Shown here: positions 27,626 to 36,830 of the stretch, piece by piece
Position numbering within the stretch: position 1 is the stretch's first letter
Layout of the letters: every line of letters starts with the position of its first letter
Source: Pseudomonas sp. G.S.17
Lineage (GTDB): Bacteria > Pseudomonadota > Gammaproteobacteria > Pseudomonadales > Pseudomonadaceae
Assembly (NCBI RefSeq): GCF_038096165.1
Contig: NZ_CP151076.1
Coordinates: 1,922,001 to 1,986,000, forward strand
Length of the DNA: 64,000 nt
Reading direction: 5' to 3'
Program-made: the position numbers and the translations under genes
Notes under the pieces: generated by a model
What the model was told of the DNA's origin: nothing
Databases searched by the model: none
What the model saw: only the letters and a program-made list of their open reading frames with translations

Positions 27626-27651
27626 GTCGGCCGCTTGCCTCGGCGGCCGAC
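27626..27651 (-). terminator. Hairpin between the phosphoesterase and amidase genes
   Basis: GTCGGCCGC (27626-27634) pairs perfectly with GCGGCCGAC (27643-27651). It directly follows the phosphoesterase stop on the minus strand but lacks a T run, so termination is uncertain. Confidence 0.4.
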
Positions 27652-27666
27652 AGAGTTGTCAGCTGC

Positions 27667-29343
27667 TTATGTGGGAAATTGCAGCGTATTGGTCAGATCG
27701 CCCATTGGCGCCTGGCCGCGCGCGATCATTGCGCTGTCCCGTTCCTGGAGGCCGTTGAGCTTTTCCAGGCCGTGAATACGCGTGATCAGACGCAGGATGG
27801 AGGCGGTGTCGTACAGCGTGTGATCCACCGTGCCTTTGCGGGCGAACGGCGAAACCACCAACGCCGGCACGCGGGAACCTGGCCCCCAGCGGTCGCCTTG
27901 GGGCGGCGCGACGTGGTCCCACCAACCGCCGTTTTCATCCACGGTGATGACGATCACCATGTTTTCCCATTGCGGGCTGTTGCGCAGCACCTTGATGACG
28001 CGGTCGATGTGGCGATCTCCGGCGGCGATATCGGCGTAGCCGGCGTGCATGTTCAGATTGCCCTGCGGCTTGTAGAAGGTGACGGCTGGCAATTTTCCGG
28101 CTTCGGCGTCGGCGAGGAATTTGTTGCTGCGCGATTCATCTCCAAGACCGCCATCCCGCAGACGCTTCTTGCGCTCAGCCGGGTTCTGCGGGCCTTGTTG
28201 AACGAAGTAGTTGAACGGCTGGTGGTGGTACTGAAAGTTGGGGATCTTCGGGATGCCAGTGGAATCCTTGAATTGGTCGAGGGTGACTTGCCAGGCACCG
28301 GCGTACCACGCCCAATCGACGTTTTTCCGGCTTAGTTTGTCGCCGATGTGTTCATGGCTCTGTGGCACCAACACGTTAGGCAGGTCCGGCTTGGAGTAGT
28401 CCGGTTTTTCCGGATCGCGCAGCCAGGTCGGCCAATACGGTGGGGCCAGCGTGTTGACGCCATAGCCGTCCGGCGTCAACGCGCTGGGGCCGAATTGCGG
28501 TGGCCCGGTCATGGCGCTGGCGGGGGATTTCTCCAGCGGTTTGAGCCGTGTGTCACGGGGATTGTCGCTTTCCAGCGCGGCGATCTGCGATTTCGCCGCC
28601 GAGGTCGCAGCATTCGGATAGAACGGCGCGGTGGCGGCAATCAGGTAATGGTGGTTGAGGAATGAGCCGCCGAAAGCGCCCTGAAAGAAGTTGTCGCACA
28701 GCACGAATTCTTTGGCGACGTCCCACAGGCGCAACGAATATTGGCTTTGCGCGTAGTGGCCCATGGTCAAGCCGCCCGCATCGGCCCAGGCGACGAAGCG
28801 GTCATTTTTGCCGCCGTTGATTTGCATCTGATTCTGATAGAACACATGCCACAGGTCCCTGGTCACCAGGCCGAACGGCAAGTCCTCGCCATCCATTCCC
28901 TTGAGCGGGTAGGGCGCATTGGGCAGGTTTTCCTGGAATTGACCGCCTGCCGGGTAGGTGACGCCATCAACGGTCTGCGGCCCGACCTGCAACACGCCGC
29001 CCCAGGCGGGCGGCAGGCTTTGCAGCAGCGAGCCGTCGCGGTCGCGTTGCTGGTAGTCCTCGGGTTTGAGCGCGGACAGCGGCTTTTCCACGCCCGAAAA
29101 ATTGCCGAACAGGTTGTTGAAACTGCGATTCTCGGCGTAGATCACCACCACGGTTTTCACGTTGTCGCTCAGTGCCTTGTCCAGCGCCGCGCCGCTGAGC
29201 GGTGCCATTGTCGCTGTAGTCGCACGCGCGTCGGCTTTTACGTAGCTGCCAAGCGTCGCGCTTGCGCCCAACACGGCGACGCCGCCGAGGAAGCGCCGTC
29301 TGCTGGCGTCAGGTTTGTTGTCGTCGTCCGGGTGGTCGCTCAT
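27667..29343 (-). CDS. Tat-exported acid phosphatase / phospholipase C-family phosphoesterase
   Basis: The 558-residue protein has a twin-arginine signal (ASRRRFLGGVAVLGASATLG, residues about 13-32) and the phosphoesterase (PF04185) fold: VVIYAENRSFNNLFGNF with the catalytic ENRSF motif near residue 70, GSFLNHHYLI, and TVDENGGWWDHVAPP with metal ligands near the C-terminal third. It is closest in pattern to AcpA-type acid phosphatases. Export to the periplasm in folded, metal-loaded form is expected. No pho box was recognised upstream. Confidence 0.87.
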   Translation of the reverse strand: MSDHPDDDNKPDASRRRFLGGVAVLGASATLGSYVKADARATTATMAPLSGAALDKALSDNVKTVVVIYAENRSFNNLFGNFSGVEKPLSALKPEDYQQRDRDGSLLQSLPPAWGGVLQVGPQTVDGVTYPAGGQFQENLPNAPYPLKGMDGEDLPFGLVTRDLWHVFYQNQMQINGGKNDRFVAWADAGGLTMGHYAQSQYSLRLWDVAKEFVLCDNFFQGAFGGSFLNHHYLIAATAPFYPNAATSAAKSQIAALESDNPRDTRLKPLEKSPASAMTGPPQFGPSALTPDGYGVNTLAPPYWPTWLRDPEKPDYSKPDLPNVLVPQSHEHIGDKLSRKNVDWAWYAGAWQVTLDQFKDSTGIPKIPNFQYHHQPFNYFVQQGPQNPAERKKRLRDGGLGDESRSNKFLADAEAGKLPAVTFYKPQGNLNMHAGYADIAAGDRHIDRVIKVLRNSPQWENMVIVITVDENGGWWDHVAPPQGDRWGPGSRVPALVVSPFARKGTVDHTLYDTASILRLITRIHGLEKLNGLQERDSAMIARGQAPMGDLTNTLQFPT

Positions 29344-29410
29344 GCTGATGCGTACTCGCTGCGAAATTGTTGCAGGATGTTTCGCAGGAGCCTAGCGGGG
29401 CTTTATGACG

Positions 29411-30181
29411 TTATTGCGACAGCGATGCACCCGCTCTGGGCAGCGGCGCGGTGTATTTGTCGATGATCCGTTGCAGTTCGCCGGATACCGACATACGTAC
29501 CAGCACGCGCAACAGGCGTTGCACCGGAATATCCGGATCGTTGCGCACAATGCAGCCTGCCGGTTGTTCGGTCAGTTGAGTCACGGTGCGCAGCGGTGGG
29601 TTGCCGGGATGGATGCGGTTGTACCAGTCCAAGGCCATTTTATTGGCCACTGCATATTGATAGCGCCCGACCGCAAGTTTCTTCAGGACCTGATCCTGAT
29701 TGCGGGCGTCTTCGCGGATCAGTTGACGCCGATTGAAGAAAGGCTGCAGCACCGGATAGCTATAGCCCAGGACTGTGCCAATCACTTCGCCTGGCGCCAG
29801 TTGCGCCGGACTGGTGATCCTGCGGTCATCGTTCACGGCCACCAACACGTCACGCTGGATCAGGATCGGCAGGCTCCAGGTGTAATCCCCCGAAAGCCCG
29901 GCTGTCCAGGCCTGCGCGGCGTAGCACCGAACGTTGACTTCGCCGCGCTCCAGCGCCGCCTGAACCCGCAGTCGGGGCAGCACGTGATATTCGGCAGTAC
30001 GCCCGACCTGACGCGCCAGGCTTTGCATGATGTCGAACAGAATCCCGTCATTGGGCTGACGGTTGACGATATTCACCAACGGCATTGACCAGCTATCGGC
30101 GATAGAAAAGCGCAGGGGCGTCTCAGCGGCGAGGCTGGAACTGGAAACCACCAGCGAAATGCTCAAAACCAGTTCGCGCAT
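29411..30181 (-). CDS. Periplasmic solute-binding protein, family 3-like
   Basis: The 256-residue protein begins with a Sec signal peptide (MRELVLSISLVVSSSSLAAE, cleavage after SLAA). The mature part resembles amino-acid-type binding proteins (DGILFDIMQSLARQVGRTAEYHVLPRLRVQAALERGEV; the TVLGYSYPVL segment). No ABC permease genes are adjacent, so it may be an orphan or a sensor-type protein. The ATG at 30181 has GAGGG upstream. It is divergent from dnaX. Confidence 0.8.
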   Translation of the reverse strand: MRELVLSISLVVSSSSLAAETPLRFSIADSWSMPLVNIVNRQPNDGILFDIMQSLARQVGRTAEYHVLPRLRVQAALERGEVNVRCYAAQAWTAGLSGDYTWSLPILIQRDVLVAVNDDRRITSPAQLAPGEVIGTVLGYSYPVLQPFFNRRQLIREDARNQDQVLKKLAVGRYQYAVANKMALDWYNRIHPGNPPLRTVTQLTEQPAGCIVRNDPDIPVQRLLRVLVRMSVSGELQRIIDKYTAPLPRAGASLSQ

Positions 30182-30345
30182 GATGCCCTCAGGGTGAGCA
30201 GTATGAAGCTGATGATAGGTACTGTAGCGGCAGTTATGCCATTCATTTGAGTGGGAAGGACAGATTAGAAATGACACCAGATGCAATTTTGCCCTTGCTC
30301 CGCTAGCATTAGCGGTCTTCCGCTTCCCAGTTGCGACGGTTTTCG

Positions 30346-32496
30346 ATGAGTTATCAGGTTCTTGCACGTAAATGGCGTCCGCGCTCGTTTCGCGAAATGG
30401 TCGGCCAGACTCATGTGTTGAAGGCCCTGATCAATGCGCTGGACAGTCAGCGGCTGCACCATGCCTATCTGTTCACTGGCACGCGCGGGGTGGGTAAAAC
30501 CACCATAGCGCGGATCATAGCCAAATGCCTTAACTGCGAAACCGGCATTACTTCCACGCCGTGTGGGGTGTGTTCGGTGTGCCGGGAAATCGATGAGGGC
30601 CGCTTTGTCGACCTGATCGAAATCGATGCCGCGAGCCGCACCAAGGTCGAAGACACCCGCGAATTGCTGGACAACGTGCAGTACGCGCCGAGTCGCGGAC
30701 GCTTCAAGGTCTATCTGATCGACGAAGTGCACATGCTTTCCAGCCATTCGTTCAATGCGCTGCTCAAGACCCTCGAAGAGCCGCCGCCGTACGTCAAATT
30801 CATTCTGGCGACCACCGATCCGCAGAAGCTGCCGGCGACCATCCTGTCGCGCTGCCTGCAGTTCTCGCTGAAGAACATGACCCCTGAACGCGTGGTCGAG
30901 CATCTGACTCACGTGCTCAGCGTGGAAAACGTGCCGTTTGAAGACGATGCGCTGTGGCTGCTGGGGCGCGCCGCCGATGGTTCGATGCGCGATGCCATGA
31001 GCCTGACCGATCAGGCGATTGCCTTCGGCGAAGGCAAAGTCATGGCCGCCGACGTGCGCGCCATGCTCGGTACGCTGGACCACGGTCAGGTGTTCGACGT
31101 CCTCACCGCGTTGATCGACGGCGATGCGCGCAGTTTGCTGGAAGCAGTACGCCATCTCTCCGAGCAAGGCCCGGACTGGAACGGCGTGCTCTCGGAAATT
31201 CTCAATGTGCTGCACCGCGTCGCCATCGCCCAGGCGTTGCCGGAAGCGATCGACAACGGGCATGGCGATCGTGATCGGGTGTTGGCGCTGGCCCAGGCGT
31301 TGCCCGCCGAAGATGTACAGTTTTATTACCAGATGGGCCTGATCGGCCGTCGCGACCTGCCTTTGGCACCTGATCCGCGCGGCGGCTTCGAAATGGTCCT
31401 GCTGCGCATGCTGGCGTTCCGGCCTGCGGACAGCACGGAAGCGCCGAGTCAGCCGTTAAAGTCGGTGGGGATCAATCAGGCCACAGTTGATTCCCGACCA
31501 ACAGTGGCCGGTGCGGCAGTTGTCGCGCCGGTAGTAACCGCTTCTGCGGCAAGCAGTGCGCCGGTTGTTCAGCCAACGGTGATTGAAAAGCCCGCTCCGG
31601 CAGTGGTGGAAGCTCCGGCCGCGCCCGAGGTCGATCTGCCGTGGAACGAACCCAAGGCAGCGCCTCCAGCGGTAGAGCTGGCGGCAGAGATTCAAGCCGA
31701 CCCGGAAGCCGAGCCCATCCCCGTTCAGGAATCCGTTCCAGAACCGATGCTCGATACCGTGGCCGAGCAGCCCGAGCTGACGCCGATGCCGACCCCGGCA
31801 CCCGCGACGCCGGTGCCGGATGCGCCTGAAGTTGAAACAGCGCAGGCCGAAGCCGCCGCCGAACAGGCCCCGGTCATTGTGGAAGCTCCGGCCGTGCGGG
31901 AATCGATCCCCGAACACGCTTACGTGCCAGCGCCCATGGACCGCGACGACGAACCGCCGATGGACGACGATTATGTCGAGCCGGACGTGGACATCGATCC
32001 GGCGTCCTACAGTTATCTTGACGAGCTGGCGCACGAAAGCGTTGCCGAAGAGGTCGAAGCAGAACCCGCTCCGGCATTGATGCCGGCCACCGGTCTGGCG
32101 CTGGAATGGCTGCAGATGTTCCTCAAACTGCCGATTTCGGGCATGACCGGCAGCATCGCCGCCAACTGTACGTTGATCGCGATGGACGGCGACGCTTGGC
32201 TGCTGCATCTGGACCCGGCGCACAGCGCGCTGTACAACGCGACTCAGCATCGTCGTCTGAACGACGCGTTGAATCAGTACAGCGGCCGGACCATCAACTT
32301 GCGTGTCGAGTTGATCAAGCCTGAGCAGGAAACCCCGGCCCAGGCCGCTTCGCGTCTGCGTGGCGAGCGTCAACGACAGGCCGAGGCGTCGATCCACGGT
32401 GATCCGTTCATCCAGCAGATGCTGCAACAGTTTGGCGCGGTGATCCGGGAGGATACGATTAAACCTGTAGATGCCCCGGTGGCTCAGACTCTTTAA
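30346..32496 (+). CDS. dnaX: DNA polymerase III subunits gamma/tau
   Basis: DnaX loads the beta clamp and joins polymerase cores at the fork. The 716-residue product has the AAA+ domain with Walker A GTRGVGKT (residues 45-52), a zinc module (Cys64, 73, 76, 79), and Walker B LIDEVHMLSS. Domain III ends near residue 370. A long Ala/Pro/Glu-rich linker follows to about residue 575, then the tau-specific C-terminal domain (LEWLQMFLKLPISGMTG). No A-rich slippery site for a gamma product was found. The start at 30346 (MSYQVLARKWRP) is conserved. Confidence 0.96.
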   Translation: MSYQVLARKWRPRSFREMVGQTHVLKALINALDSQRLHHAYLFTGTRGVGKTTIARIIAKCLNCETGITSTPCGVCSVCREIDEGRFVDLIEIDAASRTKVEDTRELLDNVQYAPSRGRFKVYLIDEVHMLSSHSFNALLKTLEEPPPYVKFILATTDPQKLPATILSRCLQFSLKNMTPERVVEHLTHVLSVENVPFEDDALWLLGRAADGSMRDAMSLTDQAIAFGEGKVMAADVRAMLGTLDHGQVFDVLTALIDGDARSLLEAVRHLSEQGPDWNGVLSEILNVLHRVAIAQALPEAIDNGHGDRDRVLALAQALPAEDVQFYYQMGLIGRRDLPLAPDPRGGFEMVLLRMLAFRPADSTEAPSQPLKSVGINQATVDSRPTVAGAAVVAPVVTASAASSAPVVQPTVIEKPAPAVVEAPAAPEVDLPWNEPKAAPPAVELAAEIQADPEAEPIPVQESVPEPMLDTVAEQPELTPMPTPAPATPVPDAPEVETAQAEAAAEQAPVIVEAPAVRESIPEHAYVPAPMDRDDEPPMDDDYVEPDVDIDPASYSYLDELAHESVAEEVEAEPAPALMPATGLALEWLQMFLKLPISGMTGSIAANCTLIAMDGDAWLLHLDPAHSALYNATQHRRLNDALNQYSGRTINLRVELIKPEQETPAQAASRLRGERQRQAEASIHGDPFIQQMLQQFGAVIREDTIKPVDAPVAQTL

Positions 32497-32560
32497 CAGA
32501 CGGCGCGGCGCTCAAATGTGTCGCGTCAGATAACTACATCGATTTGCGAGGAGATATCCC

Positions 32561-32887
32561 ATGATGAAAGGTGGCATGGCCGGCCTGATGAAGCAGGCAC
32601 AGCAGATGCAGGAAAAAATGGCCAAGATGCAGGAAGAACTGGCCAACGCCGAAGTGACCGGCCAATCAGGCGCAGGCCTGGTGAGCGTGGTGATGACCGG
32701 TCGTCATGACGTCAAGCGCATCAATCTGGACGACAGCCTGATGCAGGAAGACAAGGAAGTGCTGGAAGACCTGATCGCCGCCGCCGTCAACGACGCGGTG
32801 CGCAAGATCGAACAGGCCAGCCAGGAAAAAACCGCAGGCATGACCGCAGGCATGCAATTGCCACCGGGCATGAAACTGCCGTTCTGA
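32561..32887 (+). CDS. YbaB/EbfC nucleoid-associated protein
   Basis: This 108-residue DNA-binding protein ([24 protein letters not shown]...) has the family helical N-terminus and the C-terminal [25 protein letters not shown] provides a strong ribosome site. It follows dnaX by 64 bases, as in most gammaproteobacteria, but is cut off from recR by a terminator and an MDR gene. Confidence 0.95.
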   Translation: MMKGGMAGLMKQAQQMQEKMAKMQEELANAEVTGQSGAGLVSVVMTGRHDVKRINLDDSLMQEDKEVLEDLIAAAVNDAVRKIEQASQEKTAGMTAGMQLPPGMKLPF

Positions 32888-32903
32888 TCGAACCCGCGTG
32901 TCG

Positions 32904-32934
32904 AAAATGCCAGGCCAAGTGCCTGGCATTTTTG
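32904..32934 (+). terminator. Terminator after ybaB
   Basis: AAAATGCCAGGC (32904-32915) pairs with GCCTGGCATTTTT (32921-32933) around a 5-base loop and ends in a T run. Confidence 0.9.
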
Positions 32935-33044
32935 TTTCTGCACGACGTATAACAGGTTGACGCAGGCCAATCCGACCGAACGCCAACCATACATGACGGT
33001 CTGCTCTGCATACCCGTGGAAATCATCACCAAGGAGTCCGTGCG

Positions 33045-34079
33045 ATGACCCAAGAATTAATTCTCAATCAGCGCATTGTTCTGGCCTCGCGTCCGAACGG
33101 TGCGCCAACCCCGGAAAACTTTCGTCTCGAGCGCGAGGCATTGCCCGATCTGGAAGACGGTCAGGTGCAACTGCGCACTTTGTATCTGTCGCTGGATCCG
33201 TACATGCGCGGCCGCATGAGCGACGCCCCGTCCTATGCCGATCCGGTGGAGATCGACGCCGTCATGGAAGGCGGCGCGGTGAGCGTGGTCGAGCAGTCGC
33301 GCAATCCGAACTACAAGCCGGGCGACCTGGTGGTCGGGCAGACCGGCTGGCAGACCCACAGCATCAGCGACGGCGCGCTGCTGCAAGCGGTGCCCAAAGG
33401 CCTACCCAGCGAGTCGATGGCCGTGGGCGTGCTGGGTATGCCCGGCATGACCGCGTACATGGGGCTGATGGACATCGGCAAGCCAAAAGCCGGGGAAACC
33501 CTGGTGGTGGCGGCGGCTTCCGGCGCGGTGGGTTCCGTGGTGGGTCAGGTGGCCAAGTTGCAGGGCTTGCGGGTCGTGGGTGTCGCGGGCGGTGCCGACA
33601 AGTGCCGCTATGTCGTCGATGAGCTGGGTTTCGATGCGTGTATCGATCACAAGAGCGAGAATTTTGCCGAAGAACTCAAGCAAGCCTGTGGCGACGGCAT
33701 CGATATCTATTTCGAGTTGGTCGGCGGCAAAGTCTTTGATGCGGTATTGCCGTTGCTCAATCCACGAGCGCGTATTCCGCTGTGCGGCGTGATTGCCCAG
33801 TACAACGCTCAAGGTGTTGCAGAAGGCGAGAACAAGCTTCCACTGCTGATGCGCACGCTACTGACCAAGCGCGCGCTCATGCAGGGCTTTATCGTCTATG
33901 AGGCGTATGGCCATCGTCGTGACGAGTTCATTACCGCAATGCTGCCGCTGGTGACTGACGGCAAGGTGAAGTTTCGCGAGGATGTGGTGGACGGTCTGGA
34001 GCAGGCTCCGGAGGCCTTCATCGGTTTGCTCGAAGGGCGCAACTTCGGCAAGTTGGTGATCAAGGTTTCCAACGCGTGA
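33045..34079 (+). CDS. NADPH-dependent MDR-family reductase (CurA-like)
   Basis: The 344-residue medium-chain reductase starts MTQELILNQRIVLASRPNGAPTPENFRLE, typical of the curcumin/alkenal reductase branch. It has LYLSLDPYMRGRM and the nucleotide-binding motif AASGAVGSVVGQVAK (residues about 155-170). No catalytic zinc cysteines are seen, in line with a zinc-free enzyme that reduces enals or enones with NADPH. AAGGAG lies before the ATG. It sits between ybaB and recR, which are usually adjacent. Confidence 0.88.
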   Translation: MTQELILNQRIVLASRPNGAPTPENFRLEREALPDLEDGQVQLRTLYLSLDPYMRGRMSDAPSYADPVEIDAVMEGGAVSVVEQSRNPNYKPGDLVVGQTGWQTHSISDGALLQAVPKGLPSESMAVGVLGMPGMTAYMGLMDIGKPKAGETLVVAAASGAVGSVVGQVAKLQGLRVVGVAGGADKCRYVVDELGFDACIDHKSENFAEELKQACGDGIDIYFELVGGKVFDAVLPLLNPRARIPLCGVIAQYNAQGVAEGENKLPLLMRTLLTKRALMQGFIVYEAYGHRRDEFITAMLPLVTDGKVKFREDVVDGLEQAPEAFIGLLEGRNFGKLVIKVSNA

Positions 34080-34098
34080 ATTGACGCTGCCTACAGGG

Positions 34099-34128
34099 CG
34101 CGGGTATAAACCGCGTCTTGTGTTTTTG
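34099..34128 (+). terminator. Weak hairpin between MDR gene and recR
   Basis: CGCGG (34099-34103) pairs with CCGCG (34111-34115), followed by a broken T-rich stretch. Termination would be partial. Confidence 0.35.
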
Positions 34129-34142
34129 TCGGACCTTTCTCC

Positions 34143-34745
34143 ATGAGCTTCAGCCCACTGATTCGCCAGTTGATCGATGCCTTGCGCACTTTGCCGGGTG
34201 TCGGCCAGAAGACCGCGCAACGTATGGCGCTGCAACTGCTTGAGCGCGACCGCAGCGGCGGCTCGCGTCTGGCGCTGGCATTGAGCCAGGCCATGGAAGG
34301 CGTCGGCCATTGCCGGTTGTGCCGCACCCTCACCGAAGACGACCTTTGCCCGCAATGCGCCGATGTACGTCGCGACGATACGCTGCTGTGCGTGGTCGAA
34401 GGCCCGATGGACGTGTATGCGGTCGAGCAGACCGGCTATCGCGGACGCTATTTCGTGCTCAAGGGCCACCTTTCGCCTCTCGACGGGCTTGGGCCGGAAG
34501 CCATCGGCATTCCGCAACTGCTGGCGCGCATCACCGAGCAAGGCACCTTCACCGAGATCATCCTGGCTACCAACCCCACGGTGGAAGGCGAAGCGACGGC
34601 GCACTACATCGCGCAACTGCTGGCCAACAAAGGCCTGATCACCTCACGCATCGCCCACGGCGTGCCACTGGGTGGCGAGCTGGAGCTGGTGGACGGCGGG
34701 ACCTTGGCGCATTCGTTTGCAGGGCGTAAGCCGATAGCGTTGTAG
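34143..34745 (+). CDS. recR: Recombination protein RecR
   Basis: RecR acts with RecO and RecF to load RecA at gaps. The 200-residue protein has the N-terminal helix-hairpin-helix ([21 protein letters not shown], residues about 14-34), a four-cysteine zinc finger ([16 protein letters not shown], residues about 58-73), and a Toprim domain ([30 protein letters not shown]). Confidence 0.96.
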   Translation: MSFSPLIRQLIDALRTLPGVGQKTAQRMALQLLERDRSGGSRLALALSQAMEGVGHCRLCRTLTEDDLCPQCADVRRDDTLLCVVEGPMDVYAVEQTGYRGRYFVLKGHLSPLDGLGPEAIGIPQLLARITEQGTFTEIILATNPTVEGEATAHYIAQLLANKGLITSRIAHGVPLGGELELVDGGTLAHSFAGRKPIAL

Positions 34746-34773
34746 TTCGCCCCAGATCCGTTGGAGATTCTAT

Positions 34774-34798
34774 GTTCGCGAGCAAGCTCGCTCCCACT
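34774..34798. repeat. Single REP element at the 3' end of apt
   Basis: TTCGCGAGCAAGCTCGCTCC is present once, without an inverted partner. It lies in the convergent recR-apt gap and touches the apt TAG. Confidence 0.75.
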
Positions 34799-35342
34799 AT
34801 TCGGTCAGCCCGAACTCGGTCAGGCAGAACGTCGGGATCTGCATGGCTTGCAGGCGTTGCGAGCCGCCCAGTTCCGGCAGGTCGATAATCGCGGCGGCTT
34901 CATGGATTTCGGCGCCCATGCGGCGGATCAGGTTGGCCGCTGCTATCAAGGTGCCGCCAGTCGCGATCAGGTCATCGAACATCACCACTGAATCGCCTTC
35001 GCACAGGCTGTCCGCGTGAACTTCCAGGTATGCCTGGCCATATTCGGTCTGGTACGCCTCGGACAAGACATCGGCAGGCAGCTTGCCTTGCTTGCGGAAC
35101 AGGATCAGCGGTTTGTTCAGCTCGTAGGCGATGATCGAGCCGATCAGAAAACCCCGGGCATCCATCGCGCCGATGTGCGTGAAGTCGGCGTAGATGTAGC
35201 GCTGCACGAAGCTGTCCATGATCAGGCGCGTGGCCTTGGGCGACTGGAAGAGCGGGGTAATGTCCCGAAAGATCACGCCTGGCTTGGGGAAATCCACAAC
35301 AGGGCGGATCAGGGATTTGAAGCTGAATTGATCGACAGTCAT
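34797..35342 (-). CDS. apt: Adenine phosphoribosyltransferase
   Basis: Apt salvages adenine to AMP using PRPP. The 181-residue protein shows [22 protein letters not shown] (N-terminus), [15 protein letters not shown], and the PRPP motif [18 protein letters not shown] (residues about 118-135). The length is typical. It is convergent with recR and follows the anr gene region. A REP element abuts its stop codon. Confidence 0.95.
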   Translation of the reverse strand: MTVDQFSFKSLIRPVVDFPKPGVIFRDITPLFQSPKATRLIMDSFVQRYIYADFTHIGAMDARGFLIGSIIAYELNKPLILFRKQGKLPADVLSEAYQTEYGQAYLEVHADSLCEGDSVVMFDDLIATGGTLIAAANLIRRMGAEIHEAAAIIDLPELGGSQRLQAMQIPTFCLTEFGLTE

Positions 35343-35409
35343 AAAAGGTGATCCAGGGCAGGAATGAATAGCGCGCCTAGTCTATAGCCGCCCGCTCTGG
35401 ATCGCACTG

Positions 35410-36144
35410 TCAGCTTTCGATAGCGCCGCCAGCCAGTGCACACAGCTGGATAGGATCGAGAATCTGGATTTCCTTGCCTTCGGCTGCAATCAGCTCGTTC
35501 TGCTGGAAGCGCGTGAACACCCGAGATACGGTTTCCACTGCCAGGCCCAGGTGATTGCCGATTTCGTTACGCGACATGCTCAGGCGGAACTGGTTGGCCG
35601 AAAAACCCCGTGCGCGGAAGCGGGCGGACAGGTTGACGAGGAACGTCGCGATGCGTTCATCGGCGGTTTTTTTCGACAACAGCAGCATCATTTGCTGGTC
35701 GTCGCGAATTTCCCGGCTCATGACCCGCATCAACTGGCGACGCAACTGCGGCAACTGCACCGACAGCTCGTCCAGGCGTTCGAACGGAATTTCACAGACT
35801 GACGTGGTTTCCAGCGCTTGCGCCGATACCGGGTAAGCCTCTGAATCCATGCCCGACAGGCCCACCAGTTCGCTGGGCAGATGGAAACCGGTCAATTGTT
35901 CTTCACCGCCGTCGCTGATACTGAATGTCTTCAGCGCGCCGGAACGTACTGCGTATACCGAGACAAAGGTGTCGCCCTGACGGAACAGGAACTCACCTTT
36001 TTTCAATGGGCGGCCACGCTTGACGATTTGGTCAAGTGCGTCCATGTCTTCGAGATTCAAGGAAAGTGGCAAGCAAAGGGGCGCCAGGCTGCAATCCTTG
36101 CAGTGAGCCTGGGTATGAGCACGCAACTTGACTGGCTCGGACAT
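35410..36144 (-). CDS. anr: Oxygen-sensing regulator Anr (FNR family)
   Basis: Anr carries an oxygen-labile 4Fe-4S cluster and activates microaerobic and anaerobic genes. The 244-residue protein has the cluster cysteines C15, C18, C24 ([11 protein letters not shown]) and C117, a cyclic-nucleotide-type sensor domain, and a C-terminal Crp helix-turn-helix with the recognition element [14 protein letters not shown] (E-xx-SR, as in FNR). The start MSEPVKL at 36144 has AAGGA upstream. Neighbouring hemN and cco genes carry candidate Anr boxes. Confidence 0.96.
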   Translation of the reverse strand: MSEPVKLRAHTQAHCKDCSLAPLCLPLSLNLEDMDALDQIVKRGRPLKKGEFLFRQGDTFVSVYAVRSGALKTFSISDGGEEQLTGFHLPSELVGLSGMDSEAYPVSAQALETTSVCEIPFERLDELSVQLPQLRRQLMRVMSREIRDDQQMMLLLSKKTADERIATFLVNLSARFRARGFSANQFRLSMSRNEIGNHLGLAVETVSRVFTRFQQNELIAAEGKEIQILDPIQLCALAGGAIES

Positions 36145-36299
36145 TGGTTTAATCCTTGTGGGAAAACACACATAAGTTATAAGGGTAACTCACCCGCAGG
36201 GAATCCGGCCAGCGCCATTAAACATGCCCGGCATCAAGTTTTGGCGAGTCGGGCCGATAGTTCCGGGATCATCGGCTTTCTGATCAGGGGTTTACACTC

Positions 36300-36779
36300 A
36301 TGTGGTCACCAACACTTACCGCCATCAGTAACGCGTTTATCAGCGCCAACAAGCCTGCGAAAACCAGCTCCAGCGAACCGGCCGCCGCCGAAACGGCAAC
36401 CGGTGCGAGCAAAACCGGCGACAGCGTGCAAGTCACCTTGTCCGCTGCGGGGCAGGCCCGGGCCGCGCTTGCGCGTTCCACCAATCCCGACATTGCCGAA
36501 AGCGGCCTGCCGGATTCGGTGCAGAAAATCCTGACCGCCGTACGCGAGTCCCAGAAAGGTATGGACCGTCTGGAGAAGGAGTTGCAGGCCGCCATGAAGG
36601 ACAAGTACCTGACTCCGGACATGCGCCAGGCCAAAGTCTCGGCCCTGCAAACGGTATCGGCGATTTATCAGCGTCAGATCAGCAACACCACGTCGGATTT
36701 GTCGGCGGTCATGAGCAAGCTCAAGCTCGGTTCTGCTGACAAAATGAAAGCCAGCATGCTGGTCATGGCCAAGATGTAG
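36300..36779 (+). CDS. Hypothetical protein between anr and hemN
   Basis: The 159-residue protein starts MWSPTLTAISNAFISANKPAKTSSSEP. A low-complexity Ala/Thr/Ser region (residues 18-60) is followed by helices with possible coiled-coil character (VQKILTAVRESQKGMDRLEKELQAAMKDKYL). No signal peptide or membrane segment is evident. A gene of similar place and size is commonly found here in other Pseudomonas. Function is unknown. Confidence 0.75.
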   Translation: MWSPTLTAISNAFISANKPAKTSSSEPAAAETATGASKTGDSVQVTLSAAGQARAALARSTNPDIAESGLPDSVQKILTAVRESQKGMDRLEKELQAAMKDKYLTPDMRQAKVSALQTVSAIYQRQISNTTSDLSAVMSKLKLGSADKMKASMLVMAKM

Positions 36780-36830
36780 CGCCACGCCTGCTGCTGGAAG
36801 TGGTGCAGCCATCCGCTCAGATCACCCGTG

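Noticed and set aside
30346..32496. Programmed frameshift in dnaX giving a gamma product
   Set aside because: No A-rich slippery run like that of E. coli was seen in the region after domain III, so I do not claim it.
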